From positions 43,383 to 90,531 of the forward strand of contig LVBI01000019.1 of assembly GCA_001603145.1 (NCBI GenBank): DNA of 47,149 nt, given 5' to 3'. This document shows, in pieces, positions 8,736 through 17,389 of the stretch (the first letter of the stretch is position 1; each line of letters begins with the position of its first letter). The translations under genes were made by a program, and so were the position numbers. The notes beneath the pieces are model-generated. The model saw nothing but the letters and a program-made list of their open reading frames with translations. It had not been told where the DNA came from and ran no database searches. Source of the DNA: Spirochaetales bacterium Spiro_07. GTDB lineage: Bacteria > Spirochaetota > Spirochaetia > Treponematales > Treponemataceae.

Positions 8736-10581
8736 TTACCATGTTCTCCGTAACAGGCGAACCCGGCGGAGGGTTCTGCGAAACAACGCGGCCGTCGCCT
8801 TTTATGATAAACTTGATGTCGTTGCGGTTCAGCAGCGGCATGAGCATCTTTTTAGGGTAGCCCGAAAAGTCCGGTACAAATTTGCTGATAACAATCGGCT
8901 TGTTCTGCGGAATTGTAATCTTGCCGGAATGTGTAACGCTGACGGCCCTATCGCGCTGCATGCCGAGATAGTCTATGATAACGTTTGCAGCATCTTGAAT
9001 TACAGGCGCAACAATGCGTCCGCCATAAGTTTCGCCTTTAGCCTTAGTAATGACTATATAAAGAATTATCTCCGGGTCTTCAATTGGAAAAATTGCCATA
9101 CAGCTTGAAGTAAAGTCTTTGTCGCTGTATGTGTGCAACTCTGAATCGTAAATCTGGGCAGTGCCGGTCTTAACGCCGATTGCAATGTCGCCGACGTTTG
9201 CCTTTGCGCCCGTACCCATGCGCGCAGTCGTTTCCATGCAGCTAAGAACATAGTCGGCTGTTGCCTTTTTGATGACCTGCTGCTTGAATTCTGGTCTGTG
9301 CAGATAAAGCAGGTTCCCGTCTCTGTCAAGAATCTTTGAAATGATTGAAAGCTGCACCGGTTTGCCGCCGTTTGCAATTGCAGATGCGGCCTGAACCATT
9401 TGCAGCGCAGTAACATAAATTTCCTGCCCCATGGCGATTGTCGGCTTTGAGCGACCAGACCAACTGCTGCTCAGCGGGTCGTTTACAAGGCCTTTTTCTT
9501 CGTGCGGCAGCTGAATGCCTGTTTCTGCGCCGAAACCGAATCGGTGAATCTGCTGAAGGAAAAACTCGTCGTTGATTTTCTGACTCATCTGGGCAATTGC
9601 GTCGTTGCATGAATATTGCAACGCCTGTCTTGCGGTGAGCGGCCCGTGATGGTCAAGACAGGTTATGTCTTTTGCGCCTGAAATTTTGAACACGCCGTCG
9701 CAGACAAACACATCGTTTGCGTTTATTACGCCCGCATCAATGAACGAAGCAACTGAAAAGATTTTGAAAACTGAGCCAGGTTCGTACATATAAGTTGCGG
9801 GCCGGTCTTTCTGCTCTTCTGGTGTTGAAGAGCCGTATGCGTTCAAGTTCGGGGCAGGGTAGCTTATATATGAAAGAATCTCGCCTGTCTTGGCTTCGGC
9901 TGCCACAAGCATCATGCTTTCGGCTTGCGTTCTTTCCATAGATTCTTTAGCAAGCTGCTCAAGCTTATATTGCAGCCCCGCGTCAATTGTGAGCACAACG
10001 TTTTTACCGTAAGTGTTTATCTGAGTTTTGTCGTCAAGCGGTTCAAGCTGGTCTTGCAGAGAATATTCAACACCGGCAAGGCCTTTGCCGTCATTCCCCA
10101 CAAAGCCTATAATCTGCGCCGCAAGCGAATTTTCCGGATAATCGCGGGCGGGTGTCTTTTCAAGCCGCAAGCCGCGCAAATTTTTGGCTTTTATTTCAGC
10201 CTGAATGTCGTCATGCTCGCTTTGATTGATTTTCTTTTTAAGATAGAGAAAATTGCCCGGCGCTTCGTTTATCTTTTTTTCGATTTCTGCCGGCTCGATT
10301 CCGATTATCGGGCCAAGCGCGGCCGCAAGTGCAGGGCGGTTTTCTTTTTTTACGGCGGAAGGCGTTACCGAAAGATTGTATACTGTAGTCTGAATTGCAA
10401 GCACTTTGCCGTTGCGGTCAAGTATTGAGCCGCGTTCGCGTATCATAGTTTTTGGCGATGCAGCATCTTCGGGCTTGAACATAATGTTCGCGTAAGAACA
10501 CATGATGCCGAAAATAAGCAGGGCAGTTAAGACTGCAAAGAAGGTTAATCTGCCGCGCGAATAGAAATTGTTCATTTCCAT
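8710..10581 (-). CDS. ftsI: FtsI-type penicillin-binding transpeptidase with PASTA domain
   Basis: A 623-residue class B penicillin-binding protein that cross-links septal or sidewall peptidoglycan. It has one N-terminal membrane helix (residues 11-31), a dimerisation domain starting RERGSILDRNG, and a transpeptidase domain with the three catalytic motifs: SVFK (Ser270), SCN near residue 325 and KTG near residue 470. The C-terminal 55 residues form a PASTA domain (VPDFSGYPKKMLMPLL and SQNPPPGSPV). A C-terminal PASTA is common in Gram-positive division PBPs and also occurs in spirochaete proteins. The ATG at 10581 has AGGAA upstream and overlaps the signal peptidase frame by 10 bp, so translation is coupled. 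ftsI is assigned by family; an equivalent spo-type paralogue cannot be excluded. Confidence 0.9.
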   Translation of the reverse strand: MEMNNFYSRGRLTFFAVLTALLIFGIMCSYANIMFKPEDAASPKTMIRERGSILDRNGKVLAIQTTVYNLSVTPSAVKKENRPALAAALGPIIGIEPAEIEKKINEAPGNFLYLKKKINQSEHDDIQAEIKAKNLRGLRLEKTPARDYPENSLAAQIIGFVGNDGKGLAGVEYSLQDQLEPLDDKTQINTYGKNVVLTIDAGLQYKLEQLAKESMERTQAESMMLVAAEAKTGEILSYISYPAPNLNAYGSSTPEEQKDRPATYMYEPGSVFKIFSVASFIDAGVINANDVFVCDGVFKISGAKDITCLDHHGPLTARQALQYSCNDAIAQMSQKINDEFFLQQIHRFGFGAETGIQLPHEEKGLVNDPLSSSWSGRSKPTIAMGQEIYVTALQMVQAASAIANGGKPVQLSIISKILDRDGNLLYLHRPEFKQQVIKKATADYVLSCMETTARMGTGAKANVGDIAIGVKTGTAQIYDSELHTYSDKDFTSSCMAIFPIEDPEIILYIVITKAKGETYGGRIVAPVIQDAANVIIDYLGMQRDRAVSVTHSGKITIPQNKPIVISKFVPDFSGYPKKMLMPLLNRNDIKFIIKGDGRVVSQNPPPGSPVTENMVIELTLEYQ

Positions 10582-11063
10582 AGGGCTTTTCCTAAGACGT
10601 TTGCAGTTGATACAAAACCGTAATCTCGTGAATCAATAGATTCAATGTAGTTATCGCCGACTGCAAGGATTCTTCCTTCAGGCACTTTCTTGATGTCTTT
10701 CAAGTTGAGATACTGCTGTTCTGTTAAAGGAATGCTTTTTTGATTCACCTTTAAAATATACTCCGAATCTCCAATAATTTCCAGAGGTTCGTTTTGTAAA
10801 GCTATGCAGCGTTTAACCACAATATGATTGTTGTAATAATATAGAACAATATCGCCATTTTTAGGTTCTGCCCATTGCAGCAGAAAAGTCGAGCCGAGCG
10901 GGTTTATAATTCCGTATGCAAGTTTGTTCTCTATTAAATGGCTTCCGGGCTTTAAGGCTGGTTCCATAGAAGTTCCTTCAACTTTCAGAATATCAAATAT
11001 GAAAAGCTTAAGAAAAACGCCTATGCCGATGCCCACAAGAACAAAACGAAATTTAAGATTCAT
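10572..11063 (-). CDS. lepB: Signal peptidase I
   Basis: A 163-residue type I signal peptidase, which cuts signal peptides from exported proteins at the outer face of the inner membrane. It has one membrane helix (residues 5-24), the catalytic serine in GTSMEPALKPG, the catalytic lysine in HIVVKRCIA, and the late motif GDNYIESIDSRDYG. It is short for the family, as in many spirochaetes. The longer frame to 11219 is rejected because it would overlap the divergent M23 gene and add a segment without homology. There is no ribosome site; the -10 box of a good promoter lies 8 nt before the ATG, so the message may be leaderless. It is the first gene of the operon with the FtsI-type and DUF115 genes. 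Confidence 0.88.
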   Translation of the reverse strand: MNLKFRFVLVGIGIGVFLKLFIFDILKVEGTSMEPALKPGSHLIENKLAYGIINPLGSTFLLQWAEPKNGDIVLYYYNNHIVVKRCIALQNEPLEIIGDSEYILKVNQKSIPLTEQQYLNLKDIKKVPEGRILAVGDNYIESIDSRDYGFVSTANVLGKALWK

Positions 11064-11071
11064 ATACGAAC

Positions 11072-11100
11072 ATTCTAATAATTGAAACTTTCTCTGTCGA
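11072..11100 (-). promoter_or_regulatory. Promoter of the signal peptidase/FtsI/DUF115 operon
   Basis: On the minus strand TCGACA (11100-11095), 17 bp, TAGAAT (11077-11072). The -10 ends only 8 nt before the lepB ATG, so transcription would start at or next to the start codon. Confidence 0.6.
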
Positions 11101-11110
11101 TATATTTGAT

Positions 11111-12388
11111 ATGGAAATTTTCTCTTTTTACAAACCGCAGAACGAAACAACTCAAAAAGTGCAGATGTCTTCATCATTGAAAAGCAAAAGATCTGCAAGA
11201 AACCGTTCTGCTCAGTCAAAATCAGATAGTTCTAACTCTTATTATACAACCGCATTCAGCGCGCCTTTCTATAATTCACCGCTCTATGCCGGAAACACGA
11301 ATATCTATTCAGACACATTGGCCGTGCCTGTTGCAGGCAGAATTTCTTCAAAGCCTGTGTCAAAAGTCATTATTGATGCAATTGCCGCTTTGGGCGCAAA
11401 CGCAAAGCTCATCTTCTTTACAATGCTCGTGCTGCTCGTTATCGGCGGCGGCGCATATATAAGCGCGCCTGTAATCGACATGATTGACAGCTATATGTTC
11501 AAGCCTGTTTCAATGAACATGCTTGCAGAAAAAGATGCCACTCTTGTAGACGAAGCGATGCTCAGCTTTATCTTTACGCCGCCGGCAGCAGAATCTGTTG
11601 ATGCGGGCGGCAACATTCTTTCGGCCATGCCTAGCGAGGCTATGCTTTACACAGAGCCTGTTACGTTTTCGACATACATCGTAAAGCCGAACGACAACAT
11701 CACGTCAATCAGCAAGAACGCCGGACTTACGAACGTTTCTACATTGATTGCTGTCAACAACATTACGAACGTGCGTCGCCTTCAGTCTGGGCAGCGTCTT
11801 ACAATTCCTTCAATAGATGGAATGAACTATATTGTCGCCGACGGCGACACGCTTGAAACAATCAGCAAGAAATACGAAGTGAGCGTAGAAAAGCTGCTCG
11901 ACGTGAACGACCTTAATTCCTCTGTGCTTAAATCTGGTCAGAAGATTTTCATTCCGGGTGCAAAAATGTCTGCCAACGACCTCAAAAAAGCGCTTGGCGA
12001 ACTTTTCGCTTATCCACTTAAGGCCAAGTGGCGGCTTTCTTCGAACTACGGCAAGCGCGCAGACCCTTTTACAGGTGTCAGCTCGTTCCACACCGGCATT
12101 GATATGGCTGCCCCGGTGAAGACGCCTGTTTATGCTTCTGCTGACGGAACTGTAAAGACTGTTTCTTGGTCAAACATCTACGGAAATTACATAATCATCA
12201 GCCATGCAGACGGCTACCAGACATTGTACGCTCATCTGTATTCGGCAAGCGCAAAGCAGGGGCAGAAGATTACGCAGGGCACAAAGATTGGTCTTGTGGG
12301 CAACACAGGCTATTCAACCGGCCCGCATCTTCACTTTACAGTTTATAAGAACAACAAGCTTATTAATCCGTTTGAGGTGCTGAAATAA
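11111..12388 (+). CDS. LysM / M23 metallopeptidase, membrane-anchored
   Basis: A 425-residue cell-wall hydrolase. A Ser/Arg-rich cytoplasmic segment precedes one membrane helix (about residues 97-118). Two LysM peptidoglycan-binding repeats follow (about 188-232 and 235-280, with YIVKPNDNITSISK and YIVADGDTLETISKKY). The M23 domain fills the C-terminus, with FHTGIDMAAP holding the first zinc His/Asp and GPHLHFTVY the later His pair. These enzymes cut peptidoglycan cross-bridges; others of this layout are regulatory. No ribosome site precedes the ATG at 11111, and an internal ATG at 11165 is an alternative. It is divergent from lepB with a 47-bp gap, and its stop overlaps the next start (TAATG). 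Confidence 0.88.
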   Translation: MEIFSFYKPQNETTQKVQMSSSLKSKRSARNRSAQSKSDSSNSYYTTAFSAPFYNSPLYAGNTNIYSDTLAVPVAGRISSKPVSKVIIDAIAALGANAKLIFFTMLVLLVIGGGAYISAPVIDMIDSYMFKPVSMNMLAEKDATLVDEAMLSFIFTPPAAESVDAGGNILSAMPSEAMLYTEPVTFSTYIVKPNDNITSISKNAGLTNVSTLIAVNNITNVRRLQSGQRLTIPSIDGMNYIVADGDTLETISKKYEVSVEKLLDVNDLNSSVLKSGQKIFIPGAKMSANDLKKALGELFAYPLKAKWRLSSNYGKRADPFTGVSSFHTGIDMAAPVKTPVYASADGTVKTVSWSNIYGNYIIISHADGYQTLYAHLYSASAKQGQKITQGTKIGLVGNTGYSTGPHLHFTVYKNNKLINPFEVLK

Positions 12389-12630
12389 TGAAAATACAGA
12401 ATGTATGCTGCTGCTGCGGCAGAACGATAGAAAATTCATTTGTCTATTGCCCTTGGTGCGGCAATGAGGTTATTTCCTCTGCAAAGCCGGAAGTGCGCGA
12501 AAGGCCTTTGTACGAGTACATTGAATGCATTGCTGACGATGTGCATGAGCAGCGCATTTTCAAGATTGAGTATTCACTGAATCAGCTTGAAAACGATTTG
12601 ACAAAGATTCTTGAAGAATGCAGTCAGTAA
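12388..12630 (+). CDS. Small zinc-ribbon protein
   Basis: An 80-residue protein whose first 30 residues form a zinc ribbon: two cysteines in CCCCGRT and two in YCPWCGNE. The remainder is acidic and probably helical (LYEYIECIADDVHEQRIF). Its ATG overlaps the stop of the M23 gene by one base, so the two are translated together. No enzymatic motif is present. The context suggests a regulatory or assembly partner in envelope work, but this is a guess. Confidence 0.75.
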   Translation: MKIQNVCCCCGRTIENSFVYCPWCGNEVISSAKPEVRERPLYEYIECIADDVHEQRIFKIEYSLNQLENDLTKILEECSQ

Positions 12631-12666
12631 GATTCTAATTGCTCTAACTGAATTAACGGAGATTTT

Positions 12667-14913
12667 ATGAAGAAAATATTTGGTTCGCTGCTAATTTGTG
12701 CGCTGCTCCCTTCGATGATTTTCGGAGCAGTTCATTTTTCATCAGTGGATTTGAACAGCCAGAATACGGTGCTTTTTACAGTTTCCGCCGACAATCCGTG
12801 GAATCCGCATTACGAAGCGCTTTTTCAGTCTTCAACTGACGGCAGCCGTGTGCAGATTCTTTCGTGCTTTCCTGAAAGGATGGAGCTGCTTGAGAACGGC
12901 GCAACTTTGCAGATAAGAAACTGGTTCGGCACGGCGCGTTTTTCAGCTGAAAACCATGCGCTCGTCTGGTCGTCAAAGACGCCGGTTTTTGACAAAGGCG
13001 AGCCGCTTGTATATAACCCGCCTGACTTGCACCTTTCAAGCCCTGACGGCAACTGGAGCTTATATTTGCGCAAAACTGACGTTGCGCGCGCCGAGCTGCT
13101 GCTTGTTGATGAGCAGGACGACATTCAGACTATTCTCGCGGAGAATGTGCCTTATGACACGCAGACTGTTCCGGCTAAATGGTCTAAGGACAGTTCTTTC
13201 TTTGTTTATCAGAAAGACGGCAAAGTGCTTTTTGCAGAGCCGTCGATGTTTTTTCAGAAAACTCAGATTGACGAAAAATACAGGACACTCGGCGTAGGCT
13301 CTATAAACTGCGTGTACTGGGTTCCGAACGGTTCGCTCGTCTTTGCAAGCGGCCGCGATTTGTTCAGCATTCCGAAGAACGAGCTTTATACTCGCTCGCT
13401 TTATTCGTCTGTTGTCGGCGCGGGCAAGCGTTTATGCAGCCTTCCTACTGAATTCAATCCGCAGCGCGACAAATTCTGGCTCAACAACACAGGCTCAGCC
13501 GTGCTTTATGTGCAGAACAACGCCAATTTGTGGATGTATGACCTCAAAAGCGCGACAGGTGGCAAAACAGCGTTTGTTGCGCCTTATGTGAGCTTGCCAG
13601 CTCAGGCTGTTTCAGTTGATGTTTTCTGGACAGCTGACAACTTGCCTGTAATTTGGGTTGAGCAACTTTACCACGGCAAGCTTGCAACGCTTGCTTTCGG
13701 CATGCTGAAAGGACGCACAAAAACTTCAGGCCGCATCGGCTACGATATTTCGTCTTTGCTTATTCCGCTTGATTCTTCAAAGCCGGCGCTTTCGCCAGAC
13801 GGCAAGAAATTTTCATTCTGCGCTGGCGGTGCATTATATGTTTATGACGCAAAGACTTGGAAGCCACTTGAAGCTTATAAAGAGGAAAAGGTCTATCAAT
13901 ATCTTTGGGCAAACAACGAAGCGTTGTTTGTCGGCGGCGACGAGACCATAAGAAGCTGGAACATCAAGACAAAAGTTCAGCATGTATTGTTCCTTTCAAG
14001 CGCGCGCAAATTCGGCTTTAGCGCGAACGGCCAGAACGTGCTTGCAGAAGCTGGCGGAAGGGTTTTGAGCTTCAACCAGTCAACAGGCTTGTGGCGCATC
14101 TCTAACGAAAAGATTGAGCGGAAGCCTTCTTTGCAGAACGAAAACGTGCGTGTGTTCATCGATGACAGCAAAAACGGCTATTACGAGAACGCTATTTATG
14201 TGCGCTCAGTTTCTGGGCAAAGCTATACACGCCCTCTGCTGAATGAACCAAAAGCTGGCGCGCCGGGCGCATTTTCTGCCAAGAAACCGACCGTTGCACT
14301 TGCATTTGATGCTTCAGACAGCGCAGACGGCTTGACGCAGATTCTGGCAACGCTTGCGCACAACAAGGTTAAGGGCACGTTCTTCATCAACGGCGAATTC
14401 ATGCGCCGCTTTCCGACCGGCGTGCAGGAAATTGTAGCTGGCGGTCATCAGTGTGGTTCGCTCTTTTTTACGACGATGGACTTGGCTTCTAGCGGCTATG
14501 CAGTTGACGAGAACTTTATTACGCAAGGGCTTGCGCGTAACGAAGACGAATTCTTCAATTTAACCGGCAAAGATATGTCGCCTGTTTGGCATACGCCGGA
14601 ATATATAACGAACGAGATAATTATTTCAGCCGGAGAAAGAGCCGGTTATGAGTTTGTAAAGCAAGGCATTGCGCCAGCTGACTGGGTTACGCTTGAAATG
14701 GCGCATGATATGCCCGGTCATTACAAAAGCTCATGCGAATTGGCTTCATGGATTGCAAGCAAGCTTAAAGACGGCGCTACAATTTCGATTCAGACAGGCA
14801 TACGCAACGGCACGAGAGACGATTATCTTTATGATTATCTTGATGAGCTGATTTGCGCCATTTTGACCGCCGGTTATGACATTGTGCCGTACACGCAGCT
14901 CGGCAGAAACTGA
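12667..14913 (+). CDS. Propeller protein with degenerate polysaccharide-deacetylase domain
   Basis: A 748-residue exported protein (signal peptide residues 1-20, ending in IFGA). Residues about 40-500 form repeated TolB/WD-like blades (for example SPDGNWSLYLRK and LSPDGKKFSFCAGG). The C-terminal 210 residues follow the NodB polysaccharide-deacetylase fold: VALAFDASDSADG, KGTFFINGEFMRRF, EIVAGGHQCGS, WHTPEYIT and ISIQTG. The metal-binding residues are not all present: the usual FDDG reads FDAS, and the histidine pair after the glycine is replaced by GSLFFTTMD. It may therefore bind sugar or peptidoglycan without deacetylating it. GGAG lies upstream of the ATG. It is probably in one operon with its neighbours. 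Confidence 0.8.
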   Translation: MKKIFGSLLICALLPSMIFGAVHFSSVDLNSQNTVLFTVSADNPWNPHYEALFQSSTDGSRVQILSCFPERMELLENGATLQIRNWFGTARFSAENHALVWSSKTPVFDKGEPLVYNPPDLHLSSPDGNWSLYLRKTDVARAELLLVDEQDDIQTILAENVPYDTQTVPAKWSKDSSFFVYQKDGKVLFAEPSMFFQKTQIDEKYRTLGVGSINCVYWVPNGSLVFASGRDLFSIPKNELYTRSLYSSVVGAGKRLCSLPTEFNPQRDKFWLNNTGSAVLYVQNNANLWMYDLKSATGGKTAFVAPYVSLPAQAVSVDVFWTADNLPVIWVEQLYHGKLATLAFGMLKGRTKTSGRIGYDISSLLIPLDSSKPALSPDGKKFSFCAGGALYVYDAKTWKPLEAYKEEKVYQYLWANNEALFVGGDETIRSWNIKTKVQHVLFLSSARKFGFSANGQNVLAEAGGRVLSFNQSTGLWRISNEKIERKPSLQNENVRVFIDDSKNGYYENAIYVRSVSGQSYTRPLLNEPKAGAPGAFSAKKPTVALAFDASDSADGLTQILATLAHNKVKGTFFINGEFMRRFPTGVQEIVAGGHQCGSLFFTTMDLASSGYAVDENFITQGLARNEDEFFNLTGKDMSPVWHTPEYITNEIIISAGERAGYEFVKQGIAPADWVTLEMAHDMPGHYKSSCELASWIASKLKDGATISIQTGIRNGTRDDYLYDYLDELICAILTAGYDIVPYTQLGRN

Positions 14914-14936
14914 ACAGACTCAATAGGAGAGGATCA

Positions 14937-15782
14937 ATGAACGGATTAGTATTGGAAGGCGGCGCAATGCGCGGAATGTTCACCTGCGGTGTGCTCGATG
15001 TTTTTATGGAGCAAGGTGTAACTTTTGACGGCGCAATCGGCGTTAGCGCGGGCGCAACTTTCGGCTGCAACCTAAAATCAAAGCAGATTGGGCGCGCAAT
15101 CCGCTACAACCTTCGTTTTGCGAAAGACCCGCGCTATTGCAGCATACGCTCGCTTATAAAGACCGGCAATCTTTATAATGCAGATTTCTGTTACAGGCAG
15201 CTGCCCGACGAGCTTGATGTGTTCGACAGAAAAACGTTCAGAGAAAACCCGCTTGAGTTTTATCTTGTTGTTACAGACATAGAAAGCGGCAAGCCTGTCT
15301 ATTTTAAGATGAAAGACGGCGAATTTGCCGAGCTTGAATGGATGCGCGCTTCTGCCTCGATGCCGCTCGTTTCAAAGCCTGTGTGCATAGACGGCCACAA
15401 ATATCTAGACGGCGGCATAAGCGATTCGATTCCGCTCAAATATTTTGAGCAAATCGGATACAGCAAGAACGTCGTCATTCTGACGCAGCCGCGCGATTAC
15501 AAGAAAAAGCCGAGCCGCATTCAGCCTTTGATGAAGGCGATGCTGCACAAATACCCTGAATTATACAAAGCGATGAAAGACCGCCCCGAAGCGTATAACG
15601 CCCAGACAGCTTATGTCTTTGAAAGAGAGGCGCAGGGCAGCGTGTTCGTAATCTGCCCCGAAGAGAGCCTCGGTATTAGCCGCACAGAGCATAATGTAGA
15701 TGAACTTAAGCGCGTCTACGAGATGGGCCGCAAAACAGCAGAAGCCAAGCTAGAAGCCGTAAAACTCTTTCTCTTTTCGTAG
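14937..15782 (+). CDS. Patatin-like phospholipase (YjjU-like)
   Basis: A 281-residue serine hydrolase of the patatin family. The oxyanion loop reads EGGAMRGMFTCGV (residues 7-19), the nucleophile is Ser37 in GVSAG, and the catalytic aspartate is Asp158 in DGGISDS. Together they make the Ser-Asp dyad of patatin lipases. It resembles the E. coli YjjU subgroup (length and GGAMRG pattern). The substrate is probably a membrane phospholipid or lysophospholipid. There is no signal peptide, so it should act in the cytoplasm or on the inner face of the membrane. AGGAGAGG lies just upstream of the ATG, 23 bp after the previous gene. Confidence 0.88.
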   Translation: MNGLVLEGGAMRGMFTCGVLDVFMEQGVTFDGAIGVSAGATFGCNLKSKQIGRAIRYNLRFAKDPRYCSIRSLIKTGNLYNADFCYRQLPDELDVFDRKTFRENPLEFYLVVTDIESGKPVYFKMKDGEFAELEWMRASASMPLVSKPVCIDGHKYLDGGISDSIPLKYFEQIGYSKNVVILTQPRDYKKKPSRIQPLMKAMLHKYPELYKAMKDRPEAYNAQTAYVFEREAQGSVFVICPEESLGISRTEHNVDELKRVYEMGRKTAEAKLEAVKLFLFS

Positions 15783-15923
15783 AACAAAAACTGACAGCTT
15801 ATGCGCACCCGGCACAGCCTAATGTGCTTCTGTAGCACAGCATAATGTGCCAGTGACGTACAACCTAATGCAAGAGAGACATACATTATAATGTATTGAT
15901 GCTATACATTATAATGCGCACTC
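15783..15923. other. Palindrome-rich intergenic stretch
   Basis: No gene. It holds two near-identical GCACAGC(C/A)TAATGTGC units (15812-15827 and 15836-15851) and two TACATTATAATG units (15890 and 15905 regions), the core ACATTATAATGT being a perfect 12-bp palindrome. No T-run terminator for the patatin gene was found here. Confidence 0.6.
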
Positions 15924-16025
15924 GGGATTCCTAAGGGCAGAGCCCTTAGGCAGTGCCGGAAAAGGATAGGGTTTAAGGGGAAGGGAAAACCTCGCTTCTG
16001 AAGTAGGGGTTTTCCCTTCCCCTTT
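15924..16025. repeat. Two-hairpin repeat element, copy 1
   Basis: A 100-bp unit with two perfect hairpins. The first is a 9-bp stem with a 3-base loop (15930-15938 with 15942-15950, arms CCTAAGGGC/GCCCTTAGG). The second is a 17-bp stem (15975-15991 with 16008-16024). The second stem directly abuts the stop codon of the D,D-carboxypeptidase gene and may serve as its 3' end. A second copy lies at 19106-19207. Confidence 0.9.
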
Positions 16026-17389
16026 CATTTATTCAAAAGTTTCTGCGCAAGCTTATCGGCCTGCTTTTTGAGTGCTGAACCTTCAAGCACGGTTCGGTCT
16101 GCAACAAGCGGAATCTCTTCAAGAAGCACGCCGTCAACAGAATATTGGGTTTTGCCCAAAACGTCGCCGACCTGCACCGGCGCGATGATATTCCCATAAA
16201 TCACGTTTTTACGCACAACTTTTGAAGCCGCGCCTTCGGTTATGTTCGGCACAGAAAGCGCATGATTCTGCGCTTCAACAACGTTGATGGCGTTTTCTTC
16301 GCCCTGCCAGACGCGCACCGGCACAGAAGCTCTTGATGAAGCCGGGTGCGTTTCAAAGCTTGCAAAAGCCCACTTCATCAGTTTCTGACCATCTGCAATT
16401 CTGTAGCGGTTGCCTTCGATTGTGCCGATTCCCGGGCCGCCCATCGTAACGGAGATAAAGCGCGTGTTTCCGCGTTTTGCCGTAAGCGAGATGTTGTAGC
16501 CCGATTCGTAGATAAAGCCCGTCTTTAAGCCGTCGCAGCCTTCGATGCCGCCTTCGTAATGCTGAAGCAGCCTGTTCGTGGCGTACATCGTCTTTGAAGG
16601 AATGTTGCCCTTGTAGTTTTCAGGGTAATTGCTTTTCTGCGGAAAAGTGAAATAAGGCGCAGAATGATAATTCTTAAGCGATTCTGGATATTTCTCGATA
16701 TAAGCGCGGGCAAGCCCTGCAAATTCGCGCGGTGTCGTCGAATTGAATTCGCTGTAGCCTGACGCATCAACAAAGTATGTGTTCTTAAGACCGAGATTTT
16801 CCATTTCACGGTTCATGCGGTCGCAGAAAGCTTCAATCGAACCTTCAAGGTGATAAGCCAACGCGGTAGCCGCATCGTTGCCTGAAGCAATTGCAAGACC
16901 GAGCAGCAGCTCATGCACGGTGACAAGCTGACCTTCGGCAAGCCCCATCACAGAAGACTGAAGCGGTGCATTTTTTGCCCAAGCTGCAGGCACAAGGTCA
17001 ACAACAGTGTCAAGCGTCGTTTCGCCGTTGGCTATCGCTTGAAAAACAACGTACATCACGGCGATTTTCGTCATTGATGCAGGCGGAATTATGTCGTCGG
17101 CGTTTTTCGCATAAAGCACGCAGCCGTTAGATGCGTCAATGACGATTCCTGCTTTTGCATAGAGAAAAAGCTTCGCTTCCGTAACAGGATAGGGGAGCGG
17201 TCTTGTCAAAGCTTCTGGGTATTTTTGAGCGATTGCATTTTCATAGTATGAAAGCTGCGCCTCGTCAAGCGGCAGCGGGTCTGCGGGCTTGGTCTGTGCA
17301 AAGACATAAGCGCCAAAGGCAGCCGCGCAGCCGATTATGAGAACGATCGGAACTATCCAGAATAAATGCTTTAAGAATTTCTTAGCCAT
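16025..17389 (-). CDS. dacA: D-alanyl-D-alanine carboxypeptidase (PBP5 type)
   Basis: A 454-residue low-molecular-weight penicillin-binding protein that trims the terminal D-Ala from peptidoglycan stem peptides. A membrane helix at residues 9-31 serves as signal or anchor. The catalytic motifs are SMTK (Ser105, Lys108), SGN (169-171) and KTG (289-291). The C-terminal 120 residues match the beta-rich PBP5 tail. It is longer than the E. coli protein mainly at the N-terminus. The ATG at 17389 overlaps the trpS stop by one base (TAATG), so translation is coupled. The gene ends at a repeat hairpin. Confidence 0.9.
   Translation of the reverse strand: MAKKFLKHLFWIVPIVLIIGCAAAFGAYVFAQTKPADPLPLDEAQLSYYENAIAQKYPEALTRPLPYPVTEAKLFLYAKAGIVIDASNGCVLYAKNADDIIPPASMTKIAVMYVVFQAIANGETTLDTVVDLVPAAWAKNAPLQSSVMGLAEGQLVTVHELLLGLAIASGNDAATALAYHLEGSIEAFCDRMNREMENLGLKNTYFVDASGYSEFNSTTPREFAGLARAYIEKYPESLKNYHSAPYFTFPQKSNYPENYKGNIPSKTMYATNRLLQHYEGGIEGCDGLKTGFIYESGYNISLTAKRGNTRFISVTMGGPGIGTIEGNRYRIADGQKLMKWAFASFETHPASSRASVPVRVWQGEENAINVVEAQNHALSVPNITEGAASKVVRKNVIYGNIIAPVQVGDVLGKTQYSVDGVLLEEIPLVADRTVLEGSALKKQADKLAQKLLNK

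Noticed and set aside
8429..9108. Plus-strand frames of 143 and 176 codons
   Set aside because: They are antisense to the DUF115 and FtsI-type genes, whose motifs are unambiguous, and have no ribosome sites.
16025..16025. A tRNA or attachment site in the gene-free stretches
   Set aside because: No tRNA-like T-loop with matching acceptor stem was seen in any gap.
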